Assembly (NCBI GenBank): GCA_903870065.1
Contig: CAIQBN010000275.1
Span: forward strand, 1-36,820
Length of the DNA: 36,820 nucleotides
Reading direction: 5' to 3'
Source: an uncultured beta proteobacterium
GTDB taxonomy: Bacteria > Pseudomonadota > Gammaproteobacteria > Burkholderiales > Burkholderiaceae_C
The position numbers were made by a program, and so were the translations under genes. Within the stretch, counting starts at the first letter, position 1; every line of letters starts with the position of its first letter. The notes under the pieces were generated by a model. The model saw only the letters and a program-made list of their open reading frames with translations, did not search any database and had not been told where the DNA came from. This document shows positions 14,891 through 23,040 of the stretch, one piece after another.

Positions 14891-17167
14891 CTAAAGGTTG
14901 TCGGTGAAGCTGCGCAGTTTGTCCGAGCGGCTGGGGTGTTTGAGTTTACGCAACGCCTTGGCTTCTATTTGGCGAATTCGCTCACGCGTCACATCAAACT
15001 GTTTGCCGACTTCTTCAAGTGTGTGGTCGCTGGTCATCTCAATACCAAAACGCATGCGCAGTACCTTGGCCTCGCGTGGCGTCAGGCTATCCAGAATATC
15101 TTTGACAACATCGCGCAGGCCGGCCTGCATCGCAGCTTCCATGGGGGCGGTGTTGGCACCGTCTTCAATGAAGTCGCCCAAATGCGAATCATCGTCGTCG
15201 CCAATCGGTGTCTCCATGGAGATCGGCTCTTTGGCGATCTTCATGATTTTGCGGATTTTGTCTTCCGGAATTTCCATGCGCTCGGCCAACACGCTGGCAT
15301 CGGGCTCAAAGCCAAATTCCTGCAAATGCTGGCGACTGATGCGGTTCATCTTGTTGATGGTTTCAATCATGTGCACCGGAATCCGGATGGTGCGCGCCTG
15401 GTCCGCAATGGAGCGGGTAATGGCCTGACGAATCCACCAAGTGGCATAAGTCGAAAACTTGTAGCCGCGACGGTATTCGAACTTGTCCACCGCTTTCATC
15501 AAACCGATGTTGCCCTCCTGGATCAGATCCAGGAATTGCAACCCGCGGTTGGTGTATTTTTTGGCAATCGAAATGACCAGCCGCAAATTGGCCTCAATCA
15601 TTTCTTTCTTGGCCGCCCGCGATGCGTACTCACCGGCATTCATCCGCTTATTGATGTCCTTGAGCTGGTCCAGCGGCACCACGACCTTGGCTTGCAAGTC
15701 AGTGAGTTTTTGCTGCAAATCTTGAACTGGTGGGATGTTGCGGCCCATCACCGCGCTCCAGGACTTGCCAGCAGCAGCCTGTTTTTCGATCCACTTCAGA
15801 TTGAGTAACTGCGAGGGAACCTTGTTGCCGTTTTTGTCGCGTCCGCTGAAATCAGCAATAAAGTTTTCTTGCGGATAACCACACTTGTCCACAATGATTC
15901 GGCGCAACTCACGCTCTTTCTTGCGGATGTCATCGACCTGGGCACGCACCATGTCACACAATTTTTCGATGGCCTTGGCGGTAAACCGAATGGACATCAA
16001 CTCTTCACTGAGTGCGCGCTGAGCCGTGACGTAGTGGGGCGTTCCATAGCCTTCCTTGTCGTAGACCTTATGTACTTTTTCGAACAACTCGCGCAGGCGG
16101 TCAAAACGTGACAGTGCCTCTTTTTTGAGTTCTTCGAGTTTTTTGGTCAGCGCCTTTGAGCCGCCCTTGCCGTCGTCGTCATCATCCGCGTCAAATTCGT
16201 CGAAATCTTCTTCGGCGACATAGTCGTCTGCTTCATTGGGGTTGGAGAATCCATCCACGATGGTGGTGATGACGACTTTGCCTTCACGGATGTCCTCTCC
16301 CAATCGCAAAATTTCCGCAATGGTCGCAGGCGATGCGCTGATCGCCTCCATCATGGCCATCAGCCCGCCTTCAATGCGCTTGGCAATTTCGATTTCGCCC
16401 TCACGGGTCAGCAGTTCAACTGTGCCCATTTCCCGCATGTACATGCGCACGGGATCCGTGGTGCGACCAAATTCGCTATCAACAGTCGATAGCGCAGCTT
16501 CAGCTTCTTCTTCGGCTTCTTCTTCCGTGGCCGCGGTGGGGCCATTGTTGTTCAGGAGAAGAGTTTCTGCGTCAGGAGTTTGCTCGTAAACGGCCACGCC
16601 CATGTCGTTGAGCATTGAGATCACGACTTCCAGAGTCTCCGCGTCAACCAGCTTGTCGGGCAGGTGGTCGGAAATTTCACCGTGCGTCAGGTAACCGCGA
16701 CTCTTGCCAAGCTTAATCAGCGCTTTCAGACGCAGACGTCGTTTTGCGATATCTTCTTCTGACAGAACGGTCTCGTCCAGACCGAACTCCTTCATTAACG
16801 CGCGTTCCTTGGCCTTGCTGATCTTCATGCGAAGGGGTTTGACCTTTTCCCCTGTCGCTGTGGTGACGGTTGTTGGCTCACCAACCAGATCGGCTTCAAT
16901 GTCAGACATGTCCAAGTCGTCTCCAACGGGCTCTGCCGCCGCCTTGGGTTTGCGTCCGCGCTTTGCGCCGCCAGCGGCTGCGTTGCCGTCGTCTTCAGCG
17001 CTTGCTTTTGGGGGACGTCCAGGTTTCTTTTTGAGCGTTGCTTCTGCTTCGACGACAGTCGACTTGGTTGCTGGCAGGGATTTGGCTTTGGTTGCGGGCA
17101 CTGGTGTGGCTTTCTTCTCGGACTTCGTGGGTGGCGGGACAGCTTTGGCAGATTTTTGAGTAGGCAT
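14891..17167 (-). CDS. rpoD: RNA polymerase sigma factor RpoD (sigma-70)
   Basis: The housekeeping sigma factor, 758 residues from the ATG at 17167 ([10 protein letters not shown], with GAGG upstream); the longer frame to 17401 runs through the promoter and leader. Region 1.1 lies after residue ~120, and region 1.2 begins near [12 protein letters not shown] non-conserved acidic insert follows ([12 protein letters not shown]). Regions 2.1-2.4 contain [55 protein letters not shown], seen here as [11 protein letters not shown] and [12 protein letters not shown]. Region 4.2 ends with [19 protein letters not shown]. The first ~100 residues are Lys/Ala/Pro-rich and carry KKPGRPPK and KRGRKPK, AT-hook-like motifs. 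It is downstream of dnaG and upstream of aroE. Confidence 0.97.
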   Translation of the reverse strand: MPTQKSAKAVPPPTKSEKKATPVPATKAKSLPATKSTVVEAEATLKKKPGRPPKASAEDDGNAAAGGAKRGRKPKAAAEPVGDDLDMSDIEADLVGEPTTVTTATGEKVKPLRMKISKAKERALMKEFGLDETVLSEEDIAKRRLRLKALIKLGKSRGYLTHGEISDHLPDKLVDAETLEVVISMLNDMGVAVYEQTPDAETLLLNNNGPTAATEEEAEEEAEAALSTVDSEFGRTTDPVRMYMREMGTVELLTREGEIEIAKRIEGGLMAMMEAISASPATIAEILRLGEDIREGKVVITTIVDGFSNPNEADDYVAEEDFDEFDADDDDDGKGGSKALTKKLEELKKEALSRFDRLRELFEKVHKVYDKEGYGTPHYVTAQRALSEELMSIRFTAKAIEKLCDMVRAQVDDIRKKERELRRIIVDKCGYPQENFIADFSGRDKNGNKVPSQLLNLKWIEKQAAAGKSWSAVMGRNIPPVQDLQQKLTDLQAKVVVPLDQLKDINKRMNAGEYASRAAKKEMIEANLRLVISIAKKYTNRGLQFLDLIQEGNIGLMKAVDKFEYRRGYKFSTYATWWIRQAITRSIADQARTIRIPVHMIETINKMNRISRQHLQEFGFEPDASVLAERMEIPEDKIRKIMKIAKEPISMETPIGDDDDSHLGDFIEDGANTAPMEAAMQAGLRDVVKDILDSLTPREAKVLRMRFGIEMTSDHTLEEVGKQFDVTRERIRQIEAKALRKLKHPSRSDKLRSFTDNL

Positions 17168-17392
17168 GCGAAAACCTCGAATCATCAAAAAAAACGGGCA
17201 GACAGACAAAACAGATGCTTCTTGCGTCCCCGAATTAAAGGGCGCTGCGGGCGGGAAAGGGAGTAGCGATCCCTTAACGGCAAGATGTGCGGGCGAACAT
17301 TTGGGATGCAGTCCTTGCGGTAAGGTGGCCGGTTGTGATCTTGTCAACGCTTGGCCTGGCCCGGAGGTACTGCTGTCGCTCTTGCCGAAACA
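17168..17392 (-). other. Long rpoD leader with possible attenuator
   Basis: If transcription starts just below the extended -10 at 17400-17408, the rpoD mRNA has a leader of ~225 bases. In it AAGGGA and TCCCTT can pair (around 17255-17275). Nearer the gene, CCCG (17229-17232)/CGGG (17195-17198) plus GTC/GAC form a 7-bp stem with a 2-base bulge, followed by TTTTTTTT (17187-17194), which ends only ~20 bases before the ATG. That is terminator-like in form but the stem is weak. The leader has no gene of its own. Confidence 0.4.
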
Positions 17393-17399
17393 ACCGAGC

Positions 17400-17408
17400 A
17401 TTATAGCA
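17400..17408 (-). promoter_or_regulatory. Extended -10 promoter for rpoD
   Basis: Minus strand reads TGCTATAAT: a perfect TATAAT (17400-17405) with the TGN extension (17406-17408). The region upstream is AT-rich, but no good -35 is seen at 16-18 bases (TCGGTC is the best), as is common for extended -10 promoters. It lies ~100 bases downstream of the dnaG stop, so rpoD can be transcribed apart from dnaG. Confidence 0.65.
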
Positions 17409-17504
17409 TAACAATTTTTGATGACCGAATTGGCTAATTAATTGGGTCATGGCGCCATCGCAAGGGTGTATGTCGCAGCCCGCGAGGTTGCTCGTAGTTT
17501 CGGG

Positions 17505-19403
17505 TCAGGGTGGCGGGCGCATCGCCATTTCCAATTGTTGGCGGCGCGCATGCAGTTCACGGTAGCGCACCAAAGCTTGCGGGTCAGACTGGGCTTGCAC
17601 GATGGCTTGGGTCTCCTGATCCTTGATTCGCTCAACCAGCATACGGTTGAGCAAGTCGCGCAGTTCGATACCGGATTCGCTATCGGACTCCGAGGGGGAA
17701 TCCGACATGAGGGCCGCATCAGCCATCAAACGCATGGCCAGTGGTTGCGCTTCATGTCCCTGCAGTTCTTCGCTAAGCGCGCTCCAGACCAGAGGTCCGT
17801 GCTCATGTAACTGCGCCTCAAGCCAGGCCAGTAATGGACCGTGGGGAGCAGGTAAATCGCATAGCAAACCGTGGTCCTCACCAGACAGCGTTTCCCACAG
17901 TTCGCTGTGTCCCAACAGGATGCGTGTGGCATGATCCGCGCGGCTAGAAGGCTGAGCCCGCCCGGGTGCTCGGCTGCTGCGGGCGCGGTAGCCAGATTGC
18001 GCATCCCAGGCAGGTTTACGCCTGAATGACGCGTCATCCGTTGTGGAAACGGACTCATTGCGGCGTGGAGAAGTTTCTGAACGCGGGTTAACCGCAGCGG
18101 ACGCCCACAGCGCAGTTAGTTCTGCATTGCCCATGAGTGATTGTGTTGCCAGTTCGGCCAGGAGCTGGATTTTCAATGCGCCTTCCGGTAGCAGCAACCA
18201 CAGCGGTCGGGCATTGCTGAGCATGTGCGCACGGCCCTCGGCAGTTGCGAGGTCGCAGCCATCACGTGCCGCTTCGACCAGAAAGCGGCTTAACGGGGTG
18301 GCGGAACTGACGCACTGTGCAAAGGCATCACTCCCATTGGCCCGAATGAAACTATCGGGGTCGTGCTCTTGCGGCAAAAACAGAAACTTGACGCTGCGCA
18401 CATCGGTTGCATAGGGCAGTGCAGCATCAAGCGCCTTGCGCGCGGCCCGCCGGCCCGCGGAGTCCCCGTCAAAGCTAAATACCACCGCATCAGTGAACCG
18501 AAACAGCTTGTGCACATGTTCGGCGGTGCACGCTGTCCCTAGTGTGGCTACGCAGTTGGGAAAGCCCAGTTGTGCCAACGCAACCACATCCATGTAACCT
18601 TCAGTGACCAGCGCGTAGCCATGCTCACGCAGCGCATTGCGCGCTTCAAACAGGCCATACAGCTCCCGCCCCTTGCTGAACACCGGCGTCTCCGGGGAGT
18701 TGAGGTATTTGGGTTTGTCATCGCCTAACACCCGACCGCCAAAGCCAATGCATTCGCCCTTGATGTTACGTATGGGGAACATTACCCGATCACGAAATCG
18801 GTCGTAGCGTTTTTCTTCGCTGCTTCCTTCCTCCGCATTGACAATGACTAGACCGGACTCCACCAGCAGTGGATCGTCATAACGTGCAAAAACGCTGGCC
18901 AGGCTGCGCCAGCCCTCCGGGGCGTATCCCAGTCCAAACTGCCTGGCAACTTCGCCTGACAAGCCGCGCGCCTTGAAGTAAGCGATTGCACGGGGTGATT
19001 CCTTGAGGTGGCGGCGGTAGGCGTCGCCAGCCTTTTCCAGCACGTCGGTTAGCGAGTGTTGTTTTTCACGTTGCTCCAATGCGCGTGCCCGGTCTTGGGG
19101 CGATGCCTCGTCCTCGGGTATTTGCATCCCGTATTGCTGGGCCAGATCCTTGACGGCTTCGATAAAGCTCATGCCAGCGTGATCCATGAGGAAGCTGACT
19201 GCATTGCCGTTCTTGCCGCAGCCAAAGCAGTGGTAGAACTGCTTGGCCGGGCTGACTGAAAACGATGGTGACTTTTCACCATGGAAAGGGCACAAGCCCA
19301 TGAAGTTGGCGCCACCCTTTTTTAGTTGGACATAACGACCAACGATTTCCACCACGTCGGCACGAGCCAGCAACTCCTGAATGAATGTTTGTGGGATCGC
19401 CAT
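17505..19403 (-). CDS. dnaG: DNA primase DnaG
   Basis: Makes RNA primers at the replication fork. The 632 residues fit primase. The CHC2 zinc finger uses C38, H41, C59 and C62 (CPFHGEKSPSF, HCFGCGKNG). The RNA polymerase core has GFGGRVLGDDKPKYLNSPETP, the TOPRIM Glu in VTEGYMDVVALAQ and the acidic FSFDGDSAGRRAA. A variable linker with RSSRAPGRAQPSS precedes the C-terminal DnaB-interaction domain. The ATG is only three bases past the ggt stop, so it is likely co-transcribed with ggt. rpoD follows after a 337-base gap with its own promoter. Confidence 0.97.
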   Translation of the reverse strand: MAIPQTFIQELLARADVVEIVGRYVQLKKGGANFMGLCPFHGEKSPSFSVSPAKQFYHCFGCGKNGNAVSFLMDHAGMSFIEAVKDLAQQYGMQIPEDEASPQDRARALEQREKQHSLTDVLEKAGDAYRRHLKESPRAIAYFKARGLSGEVARQFGLGYAPEGWRSLASVFARYDDPLLVESGLVIVNAEEGSSEEKRYDRFRDRVMFPIRNIKGECIGFGGRVLGDDKPKYLNSPETPVFSKGRELYGLFEARNALREHGYALVTEGYMDVVALAQLGFPNCVATLGTACTAEHVHKLFRFTDAVVFSFDGDSAGRRAARKALDAALPYATDVRSVKFLFLPQEHDPDSFIRANGSDAFAQCVSSATPLSRFLVEAARDGCDLATAEGRAHMLSNARPLWLLLPEGALKIQLLAELATQSLMGNAELTALWASAAVNPRSETSPRRNESVSTTDDASFRRKPAWDAQSGYRARSSRAPGRAQPSSRADHATRILLGHSELWETLSGEDHGLLCDLPAPHGPLLAWLEAQLHEHGPLVWSALSEELQGHEAQPLAMRLMADAALMSDSPSESDSESGIELRDLLNRMLVERIKDQETQAIVQAQSDPQALVRYRELHARRQQLEMAMRPPP

Positions 19404-19406
19404 CGT

Positions 19407-21293
19407 TCAATCGCCCATCACAACGCCTTCGCGCCGTGGATCGGCTCCACCAAAATAGCCTGTGCCCGTTCGATGAATGGCCTGTAGTCCACTTGGTAGC
19501 GCTGCCTCCACGACGGTATGACCACGCGCTTGCAGTGCCAGCACAGTTGCACGCGGAAAACGTTTATCTTCCAGCAGCATGGGGCCGCCCAACGACCCAA
19601 AATTGGGTAGGTTGATGGCCATCTGTGGGTTGAGGCCCCAGTTCAGCACACCCAATAGCGTCTTGGCAGTGAAGTGAATGATCAAGGGTCCGCCGGGGCT
19701 GCCACCACTCAGAACCAGTTGCCCGGTGGCCTTATCAAACACCAGGGTTGGCGCCATCGATGAACGGGGGCGTTTGCCGGGTTCCAGACGGTTGGCCACC
19801 GGCCGGCCTGCTTCATCCTTTGGGATGAAGCTGAAATCGGTCAACTGGTTGTTGAGCAAGAAGCCTCCGTTCAGACCGACACCTCGGTTCACCATCTGAC
19901 GCGACCCCCAGACGTCCTCGATGGATGTGGTCATGGCCAGCGCATTGCCGAAGGCATCCACCACGGAAATGTGGGAGGTTCCCTTTTCGATCTGGTCGGG
20001 CATGGATGCGTAGCTGACCACGGTTGCGCCGGGAACGCCGGGCTTGACGCTGCCCCTACTTTTACCGCTGGGGCTGGTGTCAACCAGACGGGCGCGCTCT
20101 GCCAAATAGGCCGGTGCCAGCATACTGGCCCAATCGCGCCCTGGTGCCTGGACGTAAGATGGGTCGGCCACATACTGCGCGCGGTCGGCAAACGCCAGGC
20201 GAGATGCCTCGCCGTAGGCGTGCAACCAGTCCGACTGCGGCAGACCGTCCCGCAATGGCAGACCGGTCGTTGGCAAATTTTGCAGAATACCTAAAATTTG
20301 GCCAATCGCCAAAGCGCCTGAGCTCGGTGGCGGCATACCGCACACCCGATAGACGCTCGTGGCGACGGGTTCCAATGATGCTGATGGCGCTGGTTGTGCG
20401 CTATGGTCAAAACACAGCGGCTCGCGCACGACAGGGCGGTAGTCTGCCAAGTCCCGAACTGACAGGGTTCCAGGATTGCTTGCATGTTTCTTCACCTTGG
20501 TTTCGATGGCATGCGCCGTGTCACCCATCATCAACGCGCTCGGCCCTTCTGTGGCTATTCGCTGCAGAAGGCTTGCTAACTCCGGGTTGCGAAGCAGATG
20601 CCCTTGTGGCCACGGCTGACCCTGGCTGTCAAAGAAATAGTCGGCTGCCACCGGGTCCTTCTTGAGATGCGGATCGTTGGCCAGCAGCGTCGCCATGCGC
20701 GGGCTGATACGAAAACCCTGGTTTGCCAGGCCAATGGCAGGCGCAAATAAGTCGCTCCACGGCAAGCGACCATGCTGCTGGTGCGCAAGTGCCAACATAC
20801 TCACTGCGCCTGGAATTCCGACGGCGCGCCCGCCCACCGCAGCATCGGCGAACTTGACTGGTTTGCCATCCGGACCGAGAAACAACTCGGAAGTCGCCGC
20901 TGCCGGTGCAGTTTCGCGGCCATCAAAGGCCTGTGTTCGCTTACCGTCAAAATGCACCAAAAAGGCGCCACCACCAATGCCGCTGGATTGAGGCTCAACC
21001 AGGGAAAGCACCATTTGGATGGCGATGGCCGCATCAATTGCACTGCCACCGGCGCGCAACATCTGCAGCCCAGCCTCAGTGGCCAGCGGATTGGCCGCAG
21101 CAACACTGTAAGTGCGTGTGGCCCAACCAGATTTCTCGGATGAGCCAGTTGCGCCCTCTGGCGACATGGGTGCGTCGGTGACATTGGCAGGTGTGCCGCA
21201 GCCGGCTAATCCGCAGCAAGCGACAAAGCTCACTATCCACCGTTTTGACGGGCAGAGAGTTCGGCGGGCCAATAAGTCATCGTGCCTCAACAT
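19407..21293 (-). CDS. ggt: Gamma-glutamyltransferase, predicted lipoprotein
   Basis: A 628-residue gamma-glutamyltranspeptidase that cleaves or transfers the gamma-glutamyl group of glutathione. From the ATG at 21293 (GAGG upstream) the N-terminus ends in WIVSFVACCGLAGC, a lipobox with the +1 Cys, so the mature enzyme is probably a lipid-anchored periplasmic or outer-membrane protein. The precursor splits before the nucleophilic Thr of GTSHISVVD, which aligns with TTHxSVVD in E. coli. Other marks are RAGGSAIDAAIAIQMVLSLVEPQSSGIGGGAF (as AIDAAIA, SSGIGGG), GMPPPSSGA, RPRSSMAPTLVF and GGSPGG. It sits between an AhpD-like gene (11 bases) and dnaG (3 bases), an unusual place for it. Confidence 0.93.
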   Translation of the reverse strand: MLRHDDLLARRTLCPSKRWIVSFVACCGLAGCGTPANVTDAPMSPEGATGSSEKSGWATRTYSVAAANPLATEAGLQMLRAGGSAIDAAIAIQMVLSLVEPQSSGIGGGAFLVHFDGKRTQAFDGRETAPAAATSELFLGPDGKPVKFADAAVGGRAVGIPGAVSMLALAHQQHGRLPWSDLFAPAIGLANQGFRISPRMATLLANDPHLKKDPVAADYFFDSQGQPWPQGHLLRNPELASLLQRIATEGPSALMMGDTAHAIETKVKKHASNPGTLSVRDLADYRPVVREPLCFDHSAQPAPSASLEPVATSVYRVCGMPPPSSGALAIGQILGILQNLPTTGLPLRDGLPQSDWLHAYGEASRLAFADRAQYVADPSYVQAPGRDWASMLAPAYLAERARLVDTSPSGKSRGSVKPGVPGATVVSYASMPDQIEKGTSHISVVDAFGNALAMTTSIEDVWGSRQMVNRGVGLNGGFLLNNQLTDFSFIPKDEAGRPVANRLEPGKRPRSSMAPTLVFDKATGQLVLSGGSPGGPLIIHFTAKTLLGVLNWGLNPQMAINLPNFGSLGGPMLLEDKRFPRATVLALQARGHTVVEAALPSGLQAIHRTGTGYFGGADPRREGVVMGD

Positions 21294-21304
21294 GGATTGC
21301 CTCA

Positions 21305-21877
21305 CTACTTTTGTTTGGGTACACGTCCCATCAGGTAGAACTCGGGGTTGGGCAACATTCCAGACATATTTGCCATGCGGTTGGACAGACCAAAAAAAGC
21401 CGTGATGGCGCCGATGTCCCAAATGTCTTCATCGCTGAACCCATGGGCCTGCAAGGCATTGAAGTCGCTTTCATCAACTTCATGGGAGCGCATGCAAATT
21501 TTCATGGCAAAGTCCAGCATTGCACGCTGGCGCTCGGTGATATCGGCCTTGCGGTAGTTGGTGGCAACCTGGTCGGCAACCATCGGTTTCTTTTCGTAAA
21601 TGCGCAGAATTGCGCCATGGGCGACAACACAATACAGGCAGTGGTTGGCAGCGCTGGTGGTGGTCACAATCATTTCACGATCTCCTTTGGAGAGGCCGGA
21701 GCCCTCGCGAAGCATCAGCGCATCATGGTAGGCAAAGAAGGCGCGCCATTCGGCGGGTCGGCGTGCCAAGGCCAAGAATACGTTGGGTACAAATCCGGAC
21801 TTTTCCTGCACTTCCAGAATCTTGGTCTGAATGTCAGCAGGCAAATGATTGAGTTCTGGCATGGGAAAACGGGTCAC
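21305..21877 (-). CDS. Peroxidase-related / AhpD-like carboxymuconolactone decarboxylase family protein
   Basis: A 190-residue protein of the 'uncharacterised peroxidase-related enzyme' branch of the CMD/AhpD superfamily. The AhpD-type active site is seen as ANHCLYCVVAHGAIL, with a CxxC pair and the following His. Earlier PNVFLALARRPAEWRAFFAYHDAL is the usual N-terminal helix pair. Such proteins are proposed to act as alkylhydroperoxidase-like reductases; the substrate is unknown. GTG at 21877 is the start: AGGAG lies seven bases before it. It is divergent from a pcaC-like gene of the same superfamily (67-base gap) and runs into ggt after 11 bases. Confidence 0.85.
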   Translation of the reverse strand: MTRFPMPELNHLPADIQTKILEVQEKSGFVPNVFLALARRPAEWRAFFAYHDALMLREGSGLSKGDREMIVTTTSAANHCLYCVVAHGAILRIYEKKPMVADQVATNYRKADITERQRAMLDFAMKICMRSHEVDESDFNALQAHGFSDEDIWDIGAITAFFGLSNRMANMSGMLPNPEFYLMGRVPKQK

Positions 21878-21944
21878 TGTGCGTCTCCTGTAGTGGGTTC
21901 GAAACCATTATCCTTCGGGCTTTACTATTTCAGCGGAAATCAAT

Positions 21945-22322
21945 ATGACAACGCCATTTGAGCAGGGGCTGGCCACACGCAAAGCAGTAATGGGAGATGA
22001 GTTTGTTGCCGCAGCATTTGCCAACGCCACGCCATTTACCCAACCCATTCAGGATCACATCACACGCGCCGCCTGGGGAGATGTCTGGCAGCGCCCGGGT
22101 CTGGAACTAAAGACCCGCAGCCTGATCACCGTGGCCATGCTGACCGCATTGGGCAAGCAGCATGAGCTGAAGGGGCATATCCGTGGTGCGCTCAACAACG
22201 GCGCGAGCGTCGAGGAATTGCAGGAAGTATTGCTGCACGCGGCTATTTACTGCGGCGTGCCTGCGGCCGTGGAGGCTTTTCGCAGCGCAAACGAAGTGGT
22301 ATCTGCCAAGCCCGACAACTAA
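21945..22322 (+). CDS. pcaC: 4-carboxymuconolactone decarboxylase family (PcaC-like)
   Basis: A 125-residue helical protein that would convert gamma-carboxymuconolactone to beta-ketoadipate enol-lactone in protocatechuate breakdown. The match to PcaC runs over the full length: FEQGLATRKAVMG, WGDVWQRPGLELKTRSLITVAMLTAL (as WQRPGLELKTRS), HELKGHIRGALNNG, and LLHAAIYCGVPAAVEAFR at the C-terminus. Other pca genes are absent nearby, so the exact substrate is less certain than the family. It is divergent to the AhpD-like gene, and its stop directly abuts the stop of the next, convergent gene. Confidence 0.82.
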   Translation: MTTPFEQGLATRKAVMGDEFVAAAFANATPFTQPIQDHITRAAWGDVWQRPGLELKTRSLITVAMLTALGKQHELKGHIRGALNNGASVEELQEVLLHAAIYCGVPAAVEAFRSANEVVSAKPDN

Positions 22323-22898
22323 TTAGCGCGTGTCGCGAATCTGGGTTGGGGCAAAGCCGTGATCATCGTCATCCACATCGTCGGCGGCGGCGGGCGAGGG
22401 GATTTCGAATGTTTCGGCGGTCGATTTTGCTGATGTCGTAGGGGTCGGCGTTGCGGCCGCATTTGGCCCCAACGGTATCGGTGCCGTTGCGTTCCAGAAT
22501 TCGGGCCCCGGCAGTTCGGTGTGGGGGCAATGGCAGTCCGGCGAGAACTTCCAGCTGAACAAGTAGCGGGTTCGGTCTGCCAACGGGTCAAAACGTTTGA
22601 GGCCCTGCAGCAACTCCCGCTGAAGCGCTGGCGCATGCAAGACGAGTGTGTCGTGCCAGTGCATGATCTCAAGCTGCAACAAAATGGCTTCGCCCTGTCC
22701 CGGCATGCGCACCGGAATGACTTCACCGGAAATCCAATGGCCAGGGATTCCATGAAGCTTGAGCACTCCGTGAAGGGTGAGCCGCGCCATTTCACGCTGG
22801 GTTGCACTGAGCTGCACCGTTTGCAGAACGGTTGACGGGCCGCTGTCTCGTCTGGTTTTGTCAGACTTGTGTTTGCCACGGCCAAGAAATTCAAACAT
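22323..22898 (-). CDS. Uncharacterised protein
   Basis: A 191-residue protein I do not recognise. Residues 1-20 are basic (FEFLGRGKHKSDKTRR). The middle (25-150) reads like a compact alpha/beta domain with LTLHGVLKLHGIPGHWISGEVIPV and a Cys/His pair in SPDCHCPHTELPGPEFW, which might bind a metal. The tail is low-complexity Ala/Pro/Thr then acidic (DDVDDDDHG). The frame beginning at 22894 in the same direction is also open for 191 codons, but is Pro/Arg/Ser-biased and looks like the shadow. No signal peptide or membrane segment is seen. It stands alone between the convergent pcaC-like gene and the efflux permease, which ends ~140 bases upstream of its start. Confidence 0.65.
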   Translation of the reverse strand: MFEFLGRGKHKSDKTRRDSGPSTVLQTVQLSATQREMARLTLHGVLKLHGIPGHWISGEVIPVRMPGQGEAILLQLEIMHWHDTLVLHAPALQRELLQGLKRFDPLADRTRYLFSWKFSPDCHCPHTELPGPEFWNATAPIPLGPNAAATPTPTTSAKSTAETFEIPSPAAADDVDDDDHGFAPTQIRDTR

Positions 22899-23040
22899 CC
22901 GCTGCTCCGGTTGGTGTCGGCTGGTTCGTTCGATTCAGTGTAAACGACTCACCAACCAATCAACGACTCGACAGATCACCACATCGCCAAACCGGGCGGC
23001 TGATGGGGTGCCAACGCTTCTGATCAAGTGCTCACTGCCT

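Noticed and set aside
17409-17504. Looked for a tRNA gene between dnaG and rpoD
   Set aside because: No cloverleaf or T-loop GTTCRA pattern is present; the stretch is AT-rich promoter DNA and the dnaG 3' flank.
22319-22894. Second 191-codon frame in the same direction as the uncharacterised gene
   Set aside because: Strong Pro/Arg/Ser bias and no structured pattern; the other frame has balanced composition and a better start.
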